NCBI GenBank assembly: GCA_004369085.1
Contig: ML210230.1
Coordinates: forward strand, 52,608-116,607
Length of the DNA stretch: 64,000 bases
Reading direction: 5' to 3'
Source: Coprinopsis marcescibilis
Taxonomy: Eukaryota; Basidiomycota; Agaricomycetes; Agaricales; Psathyrellaceae
Below the pieces are notes generated by a model. That model saw nothing but the letters and a program-made list of their open reading frames with translations. It did not search any database and was not told the DNA's origin. Each line of letters starts with the position of its first letter. Position 1 is the first letter of the stretch. Below, piece by piece: positions 23,001 through 34,482 of this stretch. The translations under genes were made by a program, and so were the position numbers.

Positions 23001-26000
23001 TCTACTCGAGAAAGATAAGGACAAGCATAGCCTGCACGGGGTGGAGAGGAAGAGGAGTGGCGATAAGGACAGGGAAAGGGAGAAGAGCACGCCTTCCACG
23101 CCCACTGCAGAGCGGGCATCCAGGAGCCACCGCGGTAGTGTTGTCCACCCACAACCTGCCAGCCCTTCACTGGCCGCCGCCGCAGTCGCAGTCGCCGGTG
23201 CAATCTCAAGCAAGTCAATCCCATCCACCCATTCTCCTCGAAGCCGACCCAAGACACCCGGCACTCCCAATTTGGAGTACATCGACGCGCCCTCGTCAAA
23301 CCGTCCATCCCCAGCCAAACCCGAACCTTCACCGCTATGGGAGCCCAAGCCAGCCGCGGTGCCAACCAATCCAGGCGATTTCTCGGGATCCAATCTCGAC
23401 AGATCGCGCTCGATGTTTGGCTCCGGAGCGACCCCACCCAAATCTATTTTCGACGACCCCAAATCTGCATTTGGCACTCCCGACATTCTGGGTGACAACC
23501 GGCCAAGGTCGATCTTTGACAACGACGTGAGCGGGAACAACCCAGCATCGGCTGTGGGCGTGTCGACTTCGCTTTTCGGAGAGCCTCCTGCTGGTCTCGG
23601 CGGGGACAACATGCCTGGAGGACTGTGGGATGGTCCAGCCGCGGGTGCTGGTGATGTTGCAGCGCCTGGTGGTTGGAATAGCTTGAGTTGGGGAGGCGCG
23701 GCTGTTGCGCCTCCTACGCCGCCTGTTGTGCCCGTTACCCCTGTTATAGAGGAGCCCGTCGCGTCGTCGCCTGTATCGAAGAGCTCGAAGAAGAAGAAGA
23801 CCCCGAAGGCGTCCCCCGCTGTCAGTCGTGCACCGTCTGGACAGGGTGTTGCATCCACTGCTATCGGTACTGCCGCTGCGGGTTTGAAAGTCCCGTCACC
23901 CGTCTCGAAGCCGTTGAGTCCGTTGAACCCTGCCTCGCAACCAGTTCTAGAGCAGCCTCCTGTGGCATCTGTGGAGGCGACCCTGCCGCCTGCACCTGCA
24001 CCTGCACTGGTCGAATCTGCAGCCGCACCTCCCGTCGTCGACGAGCCACCACCACCGCCTACCCCCATCACTCCTGCTGAAGAGACGTCGCCGACAACGC
24101 CTACCGTTACCGGAAAGAAGAAGAAGAAGAAGGGTACAGCCGCAGCGGCTGCTGCTGCTGCCGAGAAGGAGAAAGAGGAGGAGGAGGAACGCAGGAAGGA
24201 GGCTAATGCTAATGCTAATGCTGAGCGACTGAAGCAGGAAGAGGAGGAGCGCAAGGCCAAGGATGCGGAGGCGCAGAGGGAAGAGGCTGAGGCTGAGGCC
24301 AAACGGCTGAAATTGCAGCAGGAGGAGAACGAGAGGAACAAGGCGGCAGAGGCTGAAGCTGAACGCAAGAGGCTTGAGGAGGAGCGTCTTGAGAATGAGC
24401 GACGTAAGAGGGAGGAGAAGGATCGACTCGAACGAGAGACGCAGGAGAAAGCCGCCAAGGAAGAAGCTGACCGTAAGGCGAAAATCAAAGCAGACAAGGA
24501 GGAGAAGAAGAATAAAGAGAAGGAGGAGAAGGAGCAAAAGAAGCGGGAGGAGGAGGAGAGGAAGAAGAAGGAAGAGGCGGACCGTCTCGAAGCGGAGAAG
24601 CTTGCAAAGGAGCGTAAGAAGCAGGAGAGGGAAGACAAGAAGAGAAAGGAAGAAGAGGAACGCATTAAGAGGGAGGAAGAGGAGCGCATTAAGAGGGAAG
24701 AAGAGGCACGCATTAAGAGGGAGGAGGAGGAACGTAAGGAGGCAGAGGAGAGGAAACGACAGTTGGAGCTCCAGGAAACTGCCCGCATGCGTGAACTTGA
24801 AGAGCAGGAAGAAAAGTTGAAGAAGGAGCTGGAGGAACTTGAGAACCAAGAACGGCGGGAACGAGAAGAACGGGAACGCATTGAGGAGGAACGAAGGAAG
24901 CAACGAGAGCGAGAGCAGCTGGCTATGCAAGAACAGCGGGAACGAGAGCGGGAAGAACGCGAACGTGCCGAGAACGAACAACTGAGGAGGCAGCGAGAGC
25001 GAGAGCATAGAGAACAAATGGAGAGGGAGCGAATCGCGAAAGAGAAGAAAGAGAAGGAATCCGGGGGACGGGGTCTCACATCCCTCTGGGGCTCCACAGC
25101 GTCGCTATTCGGTGGAACGGGTGTAGCTGCTGCTGCAAGTATATTCGGGGTTGGTGAAGAAAAAGAAAAGGAGGTTGGATGGGGCGGCACATTTGGTGTC
25201 AAGAAGAAACCATCGAAAGCAAGTTTGTTCAGTCCCACGGAGCAGTCTAATCGTAACTCAGGAGCCTGGGGAAATACAAGCGGGTTGGGGTCTACGAGCG
25301 ACAAGCCACTTCCCACCCCCGCGCCCCAGCAGCCTAAATCCAATATTGCCTGGGGAAGTTCCAGCGCATTCGGCGCTGTTGATGCAAAACCACCTGGTGG
25401 TTTTAGCACCTCCTTGTTCGGAGAAACGACCATCGACCCAGTATTTGCCGACATTGGCTTGAACGACCTCGCGCGTGGATCTACTGTTAATCCGACTGGC
25501 TCCCTGTTTGGAGGCGTGAATGTCGACCCGGTATTTGCCGGCATTGGCTCGAACGACCCCAAGCATGGATCCACCGTCGGCAGTGCCAAAGGTCCAAGTC
25601 GTGCAGCATCCCCCAAGCCTCCTTTGCCCGAAAAGGACGAGACAAATCTAGCGGCGTCACTCAAACCATCGGTTCCCGACACAACTGGGGAGGAGGCTGG
25701 CGGAGATGAATGGGGAGAATGGGCTAACCCTCTCACCAAGAAGAAGAAGAAAGGAAGGACTGCCAGTAATAATGCGAGTCAGCAACCAACTCGCGCACCA
25801 TCTCCCCAACTTCCTGCAGTTGTCGAACCGCAGGGTGAGACGGTCGCCGACGCTTGGGGCTTTGATCAGAATTCCAAGAAGAAGGACGAAGAAGTTCTTC
25901 CAACACCTCCACCCCACGTTCCTGCCAAGGACGATCAATCTGCTGCTCAGGACGACCTCAAAGACCTCCTCGGGGCGGAACCGGCGGAAGATGACTGGGC

Positions 26001-26358
26001 TCAAACAGGGAGCAAGAACAAGAAGAAGAAGAAGAAAGAGAAAGCTGGCGGAAACACTGCGGAAGAGGCTAACACTCCTGCGTCGGGCACCCCGAACGAA
26101 GCTGCGAAGGAGGATTTGCTCGGGGATCTTGAAGAAATGATTGGCGGGGGAGATGATGCCGAGAACAAGGAACAGAAGGAGGAGAAAGCCGAGGAAGATG
26201 ACTGGGGTATCCCAGTCAAGGGAAAGAAGAAGAAAAAGGGCAAGGGAGGTGGTGAAGAATCCCAGGCTGCGGCTACACCCGCTGCCACCGAACCGGCCAA
26301 AGCCGCTGATGACGATTGGGGCGCACCTGTTACGAAGAAGAAGAAAAAGAAAAAGTAA
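20095..26358 (+). CDS. Hsp70/HSPA12-like ATPase with giant coiled-coil extension
   Basis: Seventeen exons give 1,801 residues: 20095-20184, 20238-20293, 20343-20495, 20550-20934, 20989-21106, 21158-21211, 21264-21444, 21498-21505, 21557-21586, 21639-21691, 21743-21789, 21837-21896, 21953-22157, 22214-22358, 22414-22580, 22647-22660, 22719-26358. The ATPase part (1 to about 597) has the three actin/Hsp70 signatures: phosphate-1 DVGTTFSG (23-30), phosphate-2 DAGGGTLD (239-246) and adenosine VGGYAASPWL (381-390). It ends with GPATIVYND, where related fungal proteins usually stop. Here the last exon stays open for another 3.6 kb. It adds a Ser/Pro-rich region with repeated SLFG/SIFD motifs, poly-Lys, a charged coiled coil of about 300 residues (about 1070-1370) and five acidic-W...KKK repeats up to the stop. 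No in-frame Met occurs for about 690 nt after the ATPase, which argues against a separate gene. The ATPase part is probably a nucleotide-driven sensor or chaperone; its client is unknown. Confidence 0.85.
24661..24732 (+). repeat. Three 24-nt tandem repeats in the coiled coil
   Basis: Three nearly identical 24-nt units each encode RIKREEEE or its A variant inside the extension of the Hsp70-like protein, consistent with growth of the coiled coil by slippage or unequal exchange. Confidence 0.85.
25411..25584 (+). repeat. 90-nt tandem duplication in the Hsp70-like extension
   Basis: Two adjacent blocks (25411-25500, 25501-25584) both encode SLFG followed by a DPVFA(D/G)IG segment and a GSTV motif. 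About one third of the codons have diverged, so the duplication is not recent. Confidence 0.8.
25705..26358 (+). repeat. Five acidic-Trp / poly-Lys repeats at the C-terminus
   Basis: The last 218 codons hold five degenerate units: DEWGEWANPLTKKKKKG, DAWGFDQNSKKKDEE, DDWAQTGSKNKKKKKKEK, DDWGIPVKGKKKKKGK and the terminal DDWGAPVTKKKKKKK. They are spaced by about 40 disordered acidic residues. Each puts one Trp-Gly or Trp-Ala beside acids, followed a few residues later by a lysine run. Confidence 0.85.
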
Positions 26359-27183
26359 TCGTAATCCTACAATTCAGGGTATGTTCGAAGTTCTTGTTGA
26401 GCCTGACAATATAGCTGACGCTACTGCAGGTGACAACGGCGCCCTCGTTTCTCTGCTATCAATATCATCCTTGTCTCCCCCGGCTTTCTTTCTTGAATCT
26501 CCATCCTTTTATGCTGTACTGTGTACACTTATGCCATAACCGATTGACGAACAGTTACGATGACGACCTTAGACGAGTTCTTGTATGTTTTTTGTATTGT
26601 ACGTTACGTCGATTTTATGTTGTACTAGCTATCATGATATATGTGTTCCTGGTATCCAGCGTCAGCGTGCGTTTAAAACCTAGGGCATAGTTCGTGACTA
26701 AATTACAAGGTATTCCTCGATAGGAAACTCATCTCGCTTTGCGTGGTCGCGCCGAATTTGTCCCCGGTACCTCCCGCCCAAGCTCTTTCATGGATTGAAT
26801 ATCCCACAAATCCGCATTTGCCCAATATGCAGTTCCAAATCACCTTGGCTCGAAAAATTGCGTGTTTGGAAGATTAATCATTTTATGTAGTCTAAGACTC
26901 TACACTGTATATAGGACATGGTGTTACCAATACAAACTATATTACAATGAATTCGAATAATATACACACGTGCACCCGGTGCATAGCACCTGAAAAGTGC
27001 CTTCGATGGCGTTAATACACAGCACCCAATAGCCCGGAGGCAGCATTGTGTGAGCAAGTTAAGTGCCAAACATCAGAGCAACAGTGGCTCGAATAAAACG
27101 TCTGACATTTGACAGTCACTTTTCCTAAAGGATCATTTCTTTTCATACGGCGAAGTTGAAAGATAACCCTGTCAACCTCCCAC
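26359..27183. other. Convergent intergenic region
   Basis: Separates the ends of the Hsp70-like gene and the coiled-coil gene. Presumably holds both 3' UTRs; no open frame with a domain was seen. Confidence 0.6.
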
Positions 27184-30100
27184 TCACAGCATCTCCACTA
27201 CGCTTTCCAGCACAACCTTGGGCAGCAGCAACATCCTTTCTTCAAACACCGCCTCGGGCTTCTGCCCATTCTGGACCTGACCCGCTCCCCCGTTGACCTG
27301 GACACCATTAGCAGTCAGCATAGAATTGGCGTTCCCATTCCCATTCAACAATTGCTTCCCAGCAGCCGCATTCTCCACTGTAGTTGCATTCGGAGGGAGC
27401 GGCACGACAGGCGACGGAGGCGGCCCCCTGAACCCCAACCTCGTCCGACACGCCAGCCCAATCTCTACACACCCTAGAACCTTCCCACTACTCGGCTGTC
27501 CTTCAGCCGAGCCGCTCCCAGCCGGCATCCCACCACTATCCCACTTCACAAACGCATCAGACATCCCCACTCGCGCAAACGGTCTGCCAAATTCCGGGAT
27601 GATAAGATCAAAGCTGGTGCTGAGGATATCTTGCCGGAGCACGTTCTCCAGCTTGGTCAGTGCCGTTGTGATGTGCGTCAGCTGTGGTAGGAGGGTTGAA
27701 CGAGAATGCAGGGCTTGCAGGGAGAGCGGGAGGGAGATGGTGGAGGTTGATGCCCCGGTCGGGGAGGAGGGTGAAGGGAATGAGGATGAGGATGATGCGG
27801 CGCCCGTGGGGGTGTTGCCACCAGTCCCGCCGCAGTCGATGCTCACGCATCCAGCCAGCACCAAGATATCGAACACCCATCGCAGAATAGTCTCAGCGAG
27901 TTCAGTCGCGGAGTATGTTGATAGTGTTGGATATATAGCGTGGATATGCGAATGCGTTAGAGCGCGCCATTTTGCAGATGTGGGTTGGGGTTCTGAATGG
28001 GAGCATCAGAGCCGTCAGTTGCCGTAGAGAGAAAGAAAAGCAGAAACGCACCGAGCTCCTTCAAACTCCTGTAGATGACCCCCAAGACACCATCGCTCTT
28101 CCCAGGCAACCCCAAGCAAAAGCTTTCCCAAGCCTTCTTCGACGCCACACACACACACGTCTGCAACGCCAGCTGCACCAGAATCGGGTCGTTCGAGTGA
28201 TCGTACGTCCCCAGCAACTGCGTCAAGGGCGGCCCCAGCCTCTGTCCGGTCTCCACAAACCCTCTCGAGTTCCTCACAGCCGAGTTGATCTTCCCAACAG
28301 CACTTGAACTTGAACTTGACTGGGCGTTGGCTGCGGGCGAGGGTGGGGGGCTCCCGACGTCTCGTGCCGTAAACCTGCACATCTCTGTCGCACTAGCGGC
28401 GAATTGCAAGATCTGAGAGTTTATGTCGTGCACGGCTTGCAGGACTTGAGCGCCGCTCCATGTATCCGTCCGTGTTAGAAACGTTTCCGAGCTGCGATGT
28501 AGGGCGAGTTGTTCTGATAGCGTTGATGATGGCAATACGAGGGCCGTCGGTAGATGCGGCGGCGGCAGCGGCGGCGGTGCAGGAGGAGGAGGGGCTGGAG
28601 GAACGGTCGTTTTTGGAAGGGGTGGTGGCTGGTTGGGCGTCGGTGTTGCATGGTCCAGGTTTTTAGGAATAGCTGGCGTGGGTGTTGTGAGGACGGTGGA
28701 CCGGCTCGACCGCGATGATGCCGAGGATGAGGAAGAGGAAGATGGCGATGTACCTGTGGTGGTTCTGTCCGGCTTCGACGAGTGTGTTTGCGGCACGGGT
28801 GGTTGCCCAGGGGAGAACCCGTTCGATGACGGTGCGGATGTTGACATCTTGCTGGTGCTGTCCGTCTTCAGGTCCAGCGAGCTGTGGCGCGAATGGACGG
28901 TCTTTGGTGATGATGACCCGGGTTTCTTGTGGATAAGGGGAGACACGCTCGCTCGTCGCCTAAGATCGGCCATATGGGCAGACTCTGCGTTAGGGTCTAC
29001 CACAGTCGCGCTCCTCTTTCGGACGGAGCTGCTGCTTCGACTGCTGACGCTGCTTCTGGCTTGATGTTCGCCGTTCACATCGTTCAGGTCTAGTTCAACC
29101 TCCAACTCTTTGACATACCCCTCCCTCTCCTTCCGCTCCCGACCCCACTCCCGCTTAAGCTTCTCCAGCTCCCCTTCCTTCGTTCGCAACGCAAGCTGGT
29201 ACTGTTTAAGCTCGCCAGCTTTCGATCGAAGCGAACTTTCTAGCCGACGAAGCTCGTCGTCCTTCTCCTTGACATCCAGTTCTTTGGACCTAAGCTGGGC
29301 ATCCAAGACGCGGATAGTGGACTCGAGCTTGTTCGCAACCGGTGAGGTGGACGGGAGATGATGCGATTCCCGTGCCGAGGAGCTTGCAAGGGAGTTTCCA
29401 GAGTAATAATTGTAGTCGCTAGCTGCGCCATTGACGCTCCCTTTCAGGCTCCGAACCTCTGTTTCCTTACTCTTCAGCTCGCTCTCCACCTCCCGCAACT
29501 CCACTTCCAAGTTCCTCAACTGGGAATCCCGTCCTCGCAGCTCGTCGTCTCTGTTGCGCAGAACGCCCTCCAAACTCCGTAGATCGGTTTCCCGTGCACG
29601 TAGTCGTGATTGAGATTCTTTGAGAGCTTTTTCAAGAGTCTTTGTCTTTTCTTCCAGACCTCTTGCATAGGAGCTCAATCGCATGTCGTCAAAGGATGTC
29701 CGAGAGCTTGAGCTTTGCGGAGGGGGAACGGTGTTGTGGCGCGTCGGCATGGTTGCAAAGTCGGCGTACCGGTCCTGCCTCAAACGACTGGACGATGACG
29801 TTGTGGGTATTTCAGGGGAAGGGTGTCGGTACTCCCTTTCACGATCTCTACCGCTGTTTCGCATGATGATTCCGGGGAGTATGGATGATGAGAGGGAAGA
29901 GGAGAGCGACAGTGGTGGTGAGAGGCCGAGATGGTTGGTCTGCGGGATCGCTGTAGGCACGGCTGGGTTCAAACTGGCCTGTAGCTTTGCGATAATCACG
30001 CTTGAGGTTGCGATCGTCGGTGTCTCCTGTTCTGTCTCGATTGCTGGCTGAGTCGAGTTTGTGCGAGATGGTACTACCCAATCGAGTGCACTGTTCAGGA

Positions 30101-30941
30101 AGCCTTGGACGGATGGAACTCGGGTCTTCCAGACGGTCTCCTCTATGCGTGGTGATGGTTCTTGGTTGCCCTTGGGCTGCTCGTAGCCGTTCTCCGCCGA
30201 CGTTGAGATCAGTCGAGAGATCTTATGCACCCAGGAGGTCGAGTTCGTCCGACTGGATACACTTTGTCGAGCAGCCTGTTCCGGCTGGGGTGGTGTCGCA
30301 GCTGATGAGACAAGCTCAGGCTCTACACCCGGTTCTTGAACAGAACGACGGCCAGAATGAGCCTGGGAAGCAGAAATCGCCTGTTTCGGCCCTGTAACAG
30401 CAAGAAAACCCATTAATGAATCAGGTTCGATTACACAAAAGGTAAGGAAAGGTTCGTGGAAAGGGTAACAACGAAGGGTCCGGAATGCATGTAGACCATG
30501 CAGAGCTTGAAATACATACATACCTGATGGAGTCCGCGTTGTCCACTCGGACAAGGACGACAACGACAGGGAGCTTGAGGTAGATTCTGCGACAAGACCG
30601 CTCGCCGTCACGGTAGTCTCCCTGTTTCGCGTCACACCCCTCGTGCTCTCGGACCTATTCAATGATTCTGCCCCCTCCCTCGTGGCTCTACTCGTGTCTT
30701 GGTGGTCTTGAGCAGGCGATAAAACTTGAATTGTATTAGTATCGGTGGTGGTTGGAGGCAGAGAATTTTCTGTAAGCGCTGGGGTTGATATATCCGATGA
30801 TGTATATGGCTCGGAATGATTCGACGCCGATGATGGCGCGGTCAGTGTCGTCCCAAATAATACGACGACGGTCGTGTTCGTAGTTGTAGTCGTCGCAGAG
30901 GCAGATATGGAGGTCGGACTGGTAATGCTCTCTTCTTGCAT
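27184..30941 (-). CDS. Large coiled-coil, proline-rich protein of unknown function
   Basis: Modelled as 30941-30524, 30391-28052 and 27992-27184, 1,188 residues. The 59-nt intron 27993-28051 restores a frame reading EPQPTSAKWRAL. The 132-nt intron 30392-30523 (gtatgt...ttacag) has no in-frame stop and a length divisible by three, so unspliced mRNA would still be open. The N-terminal third is Ser/Thr-rich. A coiled coil of some 200 residues follows, with repeated LRSKE/RDDELR heptads. Then come a Ser-rich region, a proline run (PPPPAPPPLPPP) and a helical C-terminal domain containing SGAQVLQAVHDINSQIL, FVETGQRLGPPLTQLLG and ETILRWVFDILVLAG. I do not recognise the family; it reads like a basidiomycete scaffold protein. 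The open frame continues upstream to a Met at 31115, but that part lacks protein-like composition, so I prefer the Met at 30941. Confidence 0.75.
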
Positions 30942-32837
30942 TATCCGTCGAGGACGGCCAACATCGGCTCCTGTCGAATTCGCTAATAACTCTTTGAATG
31001 CTATACACGTTGGGGAACCCTGAAGCTTGTAGCTGGCGAGGTCGGTGGTTTGTGACTGCAGCGAGGTGGCCACCAGGTGGCCACGCCGTGAAGTGTGACG
31101 GGGAAAAGGGAGCAATGATCTGCTCGATGTTCACCGTCGTTGTACTCCAACCATCATCATCAAAAAGGAATAATGGGACAATAAGAGTACGTATCCCAAC
31201 CAGGTTGGAGAAAAATAAATTATGCGCTGATAAGCAATACGTTTAGCAGTTTAATAAACTCAAAACTGTTAAGCTTCTGCCTCAAGTATTCCTAACTCGG
31301 GGAATTCTCTAGAACTCCGGGAGTGGCAGGCGTAATCGCCTCCCAACGCTTTTCCCAATGCACCCAGATTAGGCATGACCATCCCAGTTGGGGGCATCCA
31401 GGTCCAGGGACCTCGCACACAGCAGGCAGAAGTCTGAACTCGTGGTTTCTGTTCAGGTCAGAATCAGGGCTCGAGGCAGACCTGGAGAGCAAGAGTATTT
31501 TCAGCGCTGATTGCGCGGGGAAAGGTTGCTCGAAAGTATGGCCTCTCGGTAACTTTGCGGTTAATTCATCGCGAATCAAGCTAGGTAAGTCTTGAAATTA
31601 ATATTCTCTAGGATACATGCTGAGAGGACAGTGGAATTCACAGCGTGGTTATGATATCCTGTTTCAGTGGCCCAAAAATCCAAGAACACCTTGGATGCCG
31701 TTTTCTATCTCCTGGCCGCGACAACAATGATGTCGAGAGCCTCCTGAGAAGTCGAACTCGACAATTTTGATGAGATTGAGATTCAGGGGCCTGGCGCGAA
31801 ATGGGCCCTCAGGCGAGTATATGAGGCGGTAACAGTGTTGAATGTGAGCTGGTCTTTTCATCATGACACTATGATAGAATCCTCATGGCAGAAGCTTCCA
31901 GTAGGCAACCCTTCATCGGTCTAGTGCAATACACGACAAATCCGCATATTTCTTCCAGAAACATACCTGGCGTGTTGTCTTTATTCTAAAGTTCTCCCCT
32001 TGGTCGCGACTTTCCCTCTCAGCAATGCCTCCTATCCTCGTATCCTTGGCAAACCATTTGACTCAGCCTGCAGAAACGCTATTTCCGGCTTCGTGGTTAG
32101 TGTGAACCCACTTATGCAATCGCTGCACAGGTCATTGCGGGCATGGCGAGCATTTTCACGGCGGAAATCACGGCAAACGTTTGCATGACCTCAACTCGCG
32201 ATGACAACATTCATTTTCAGAGGACCGATGACCTCGGATATCAAGCTGATTCCTTGGCTCAGGTTGTAAATACTGGCATAGGACACTTGGAAGGAGATTT
32301 GCGGGTAGGATTATCGGTACGTAAGCTTCACCATTACTCCCAACGTCTTCTCGTTGCCTTTACGATTATTGAAGGTTGTGCAGGGTCAACGAATTAATCA
32401 GCTAATCTGAGCTCTGTAGATATCTGACCGGCCAAGAGCATCTCAGTTGTCAATGACTCAAAACCTTCGATGACAGCCTGAATTTTCATATTCTACAGCG
32501 ACACCGCACACCGCAGGGCTCGAGCAGGGCCAACGGGGCAATATTCCGTAAGCACGGAACTTGAAATTGCGGTGACATCCGGGAGGCAATGCAATTGAAA
32601 TGTCGGCCAAGTGGCGTGTCGAGCACCGATGCCAGACTCTGTCATGTCAGAGGTGTGATAATCCAGGTCGCTAAGCATGATGGGCGCTTAACCCAGGCGT
32701 GGACACGAGGCCAGTCATTTAAAGGCGGACCGAATAACGTTCGAGCACCCACTGCGCCCCAGGAACCGTCGCCAGGCAAGCTATTCACTGCGATTAATGT
32801 GCCAGTGGCGACTAACTCTGACTTTACAGGTCTCTGA
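30942..32837. other. Intergenic, no supported gene
   Basis: Only short frames. A Met at 32025 followed by GT/AG sites (about 32098-32131) could form small exons of an unrecognised gene, but no domain or family pattern emerges. Confidence 0.35.
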
Positions 32838-33514
32838 ATGCCTCAATCATACAACCGGGTTGCTGGACGCAGAGGGGACGACGATGACGAGAGTACGATT
32901 ACAAAAAGACCTGGGGGTATTCGAGAGTTCCTGAACGATTGGGGGGTCTTGATAAACACTATATCGCAGTCGGTCACTCTCATTGCGGCGTTTGTCTTTG
33001 GAGTTTGGGCGATCCTCTCGTATCGGTCGGCGGAGTTGTCGAATACTCTGTCGAGGGAGGCCAATAACCAAGGCCAGCATTCGAACATGGTTGCACTTCT
33101 TTCCCTGTGCCAGGACGCATCTGGAGCAGACCAGGTAAGTACTTCCTCCCTCCTCTATCTGCATGCTGGAACCGTCAACGTCCATCGTGCATGAGTTTTA
33201 ACTTGAGGGCTGATTTTATTTAGGCAGCGTTAACAGAGGAACATTGTTCTGTTATATTTGAAAGAGCGATCATCGCAAACATCGTCGACCAGATCTTCCA
33301 ACCACCTCCGCCGATCCCGTCGCCTACGATTACAGACCCATGGACCACTGTGGAGCCGAGTGGGAGCTCCACTTCGAAACCATCGGGGACGTCGCGACCT
33401 ACACAGTCGCCACCTTCGCTCTCGTTCTACCTCGCTGTCACAGTTGCGGTGCTCCTGTTGGCTCTGGGGGGTATATTTATAGTGAGCTATCACTGCTACA
33501 AGCGTACAAAATGA
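32838..33514 (+). CDS. Small two-span membrane protein (tandem copy 1)
   Basis: Two exons (32838-33134, 33224-33514; 89-nt intron, phase 0) give 195 residues. An acidic start (DDDDE) and basic patch precede IREFLNDWGVLINTISQ and a first membrane segment, VTLIAAFVFGVWAILSY. A helical soluble part follows (SAELSNTLSREANNQ, VALLSLCQD, IIANIVDQIF), then a Pro/Ser/Thr-rich stretch of about 45 residues, a second membrane segment (FYLAVTVAVLLLALGGIFIV) and a short basic tail CYKRTK. A tandem relative lies at 34483-35081 with the intron in the same place. I do not recognise the family. The Pro/Ser/Thr stalk before the last span suggests that segment is extracellular or lumenal, which is inference. 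Confidence 0.75.
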
Positions 33515-34482
33515 GCAAGGATGTCTGTGGAGAAGAGGGGTTCGGGGAGTCTAGTGCGAGTGCACGCAGCTCAACCCGTCTGTACAAGTCCTTGAATGTA
33601 GATTAATCAATATGTACTAATACTCTATGTGTATCTGCGCCAATAGATCGCAGTCCGCTGATAAATCATCCTTGAGCCTGAAGATCATTCCACTTACATA
33701 TGCAACAGGGTGTCTTCAAAAGTGATAAAGTTATGTTCTATTTTTGGAACAACGATGTGATTGGACTTGGTGGAGCGGTTTATGACTCTGCTCCCATCCT
33801 CAGCCACCAGTCAGACAGTGGCCACTCGCGAATTCTTCAAATACCTCGTGGCCCTCTGCAGCTCCAAGAACTTCAGCTCCGGTATCCACGCTATTTCTTA
33901 CAGTCATAGGAGCGAACACTCCAACCAGTAGCTTTCCAGACCTCCGCCTCCACTCTCCTTCCGTTGGACTGAGAGTCGGTCTCCCAAGATACCACCTTTC
34001 TTTGGACCACTAACACGCAACGAAGCTATGCTAATGTTGTAAAGATCGTGTGTGGGGCGCTTACTGGTGAGTTAGTTGAGATGCTGGTCAACTCTTTCGC
34101 ATTTCCGGATTTCTCTCCGGGTTCAACGTTCAACAGCAGTACAAGGAGCAAGCACCATCGAACATAGTTTAGAACTGCACCACATGCCTTGAGTCACACC
34201 CAAGGTAGCCATAGATATGAATCTTGATGACCCCAATGACTCTGTGCGATAAGTAAACCACTGCTAAAGTTAGCTCGGTGTGCCACGAATATGACGTTGA
34301 TGATGGAGCTCAGCCCGTATATGAAGGAGGGTTTGAGTGGATAAGAACACAAAAACATAAGGGTGCTGAAAGAACGGATTATGCCCTAAGAGTACACCTT
34401 GACTATTAGGTCAGTTCAGAACTATATCTTGATGCCCTTTTGACCAACGTCTGATTCTTCGCTGCGAACAGTCATATGACAA
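33515..34482. other. Spacer between the two-span protein copies
   Basis: About 970 bases with the 3' region of copy 1 and upstream region of copy 2. No frame has recognisable content. Confidence 0.5.

Noticed and set aside
23947..25017. 356-codon hydrophobic-looking minus frame (Leu/Phe-rich)
   Set aside because: Antisense shadow of the coiled coil; the Leu/Phe runs are the complement of Lys/Glu codons, not membrane segments.
22872..25739. 955-codon open frame on the minus strand, Ser/Phe/Leu-rich
   Set aside because: It lies opposite the Glu/Lys/Arg-rich extension of the Hsp70-like gene; antisense of GAG/AAG/CGC-type codons is stop-free and yields Leu/Phe/Ser/Ala runs. No domain or start context.
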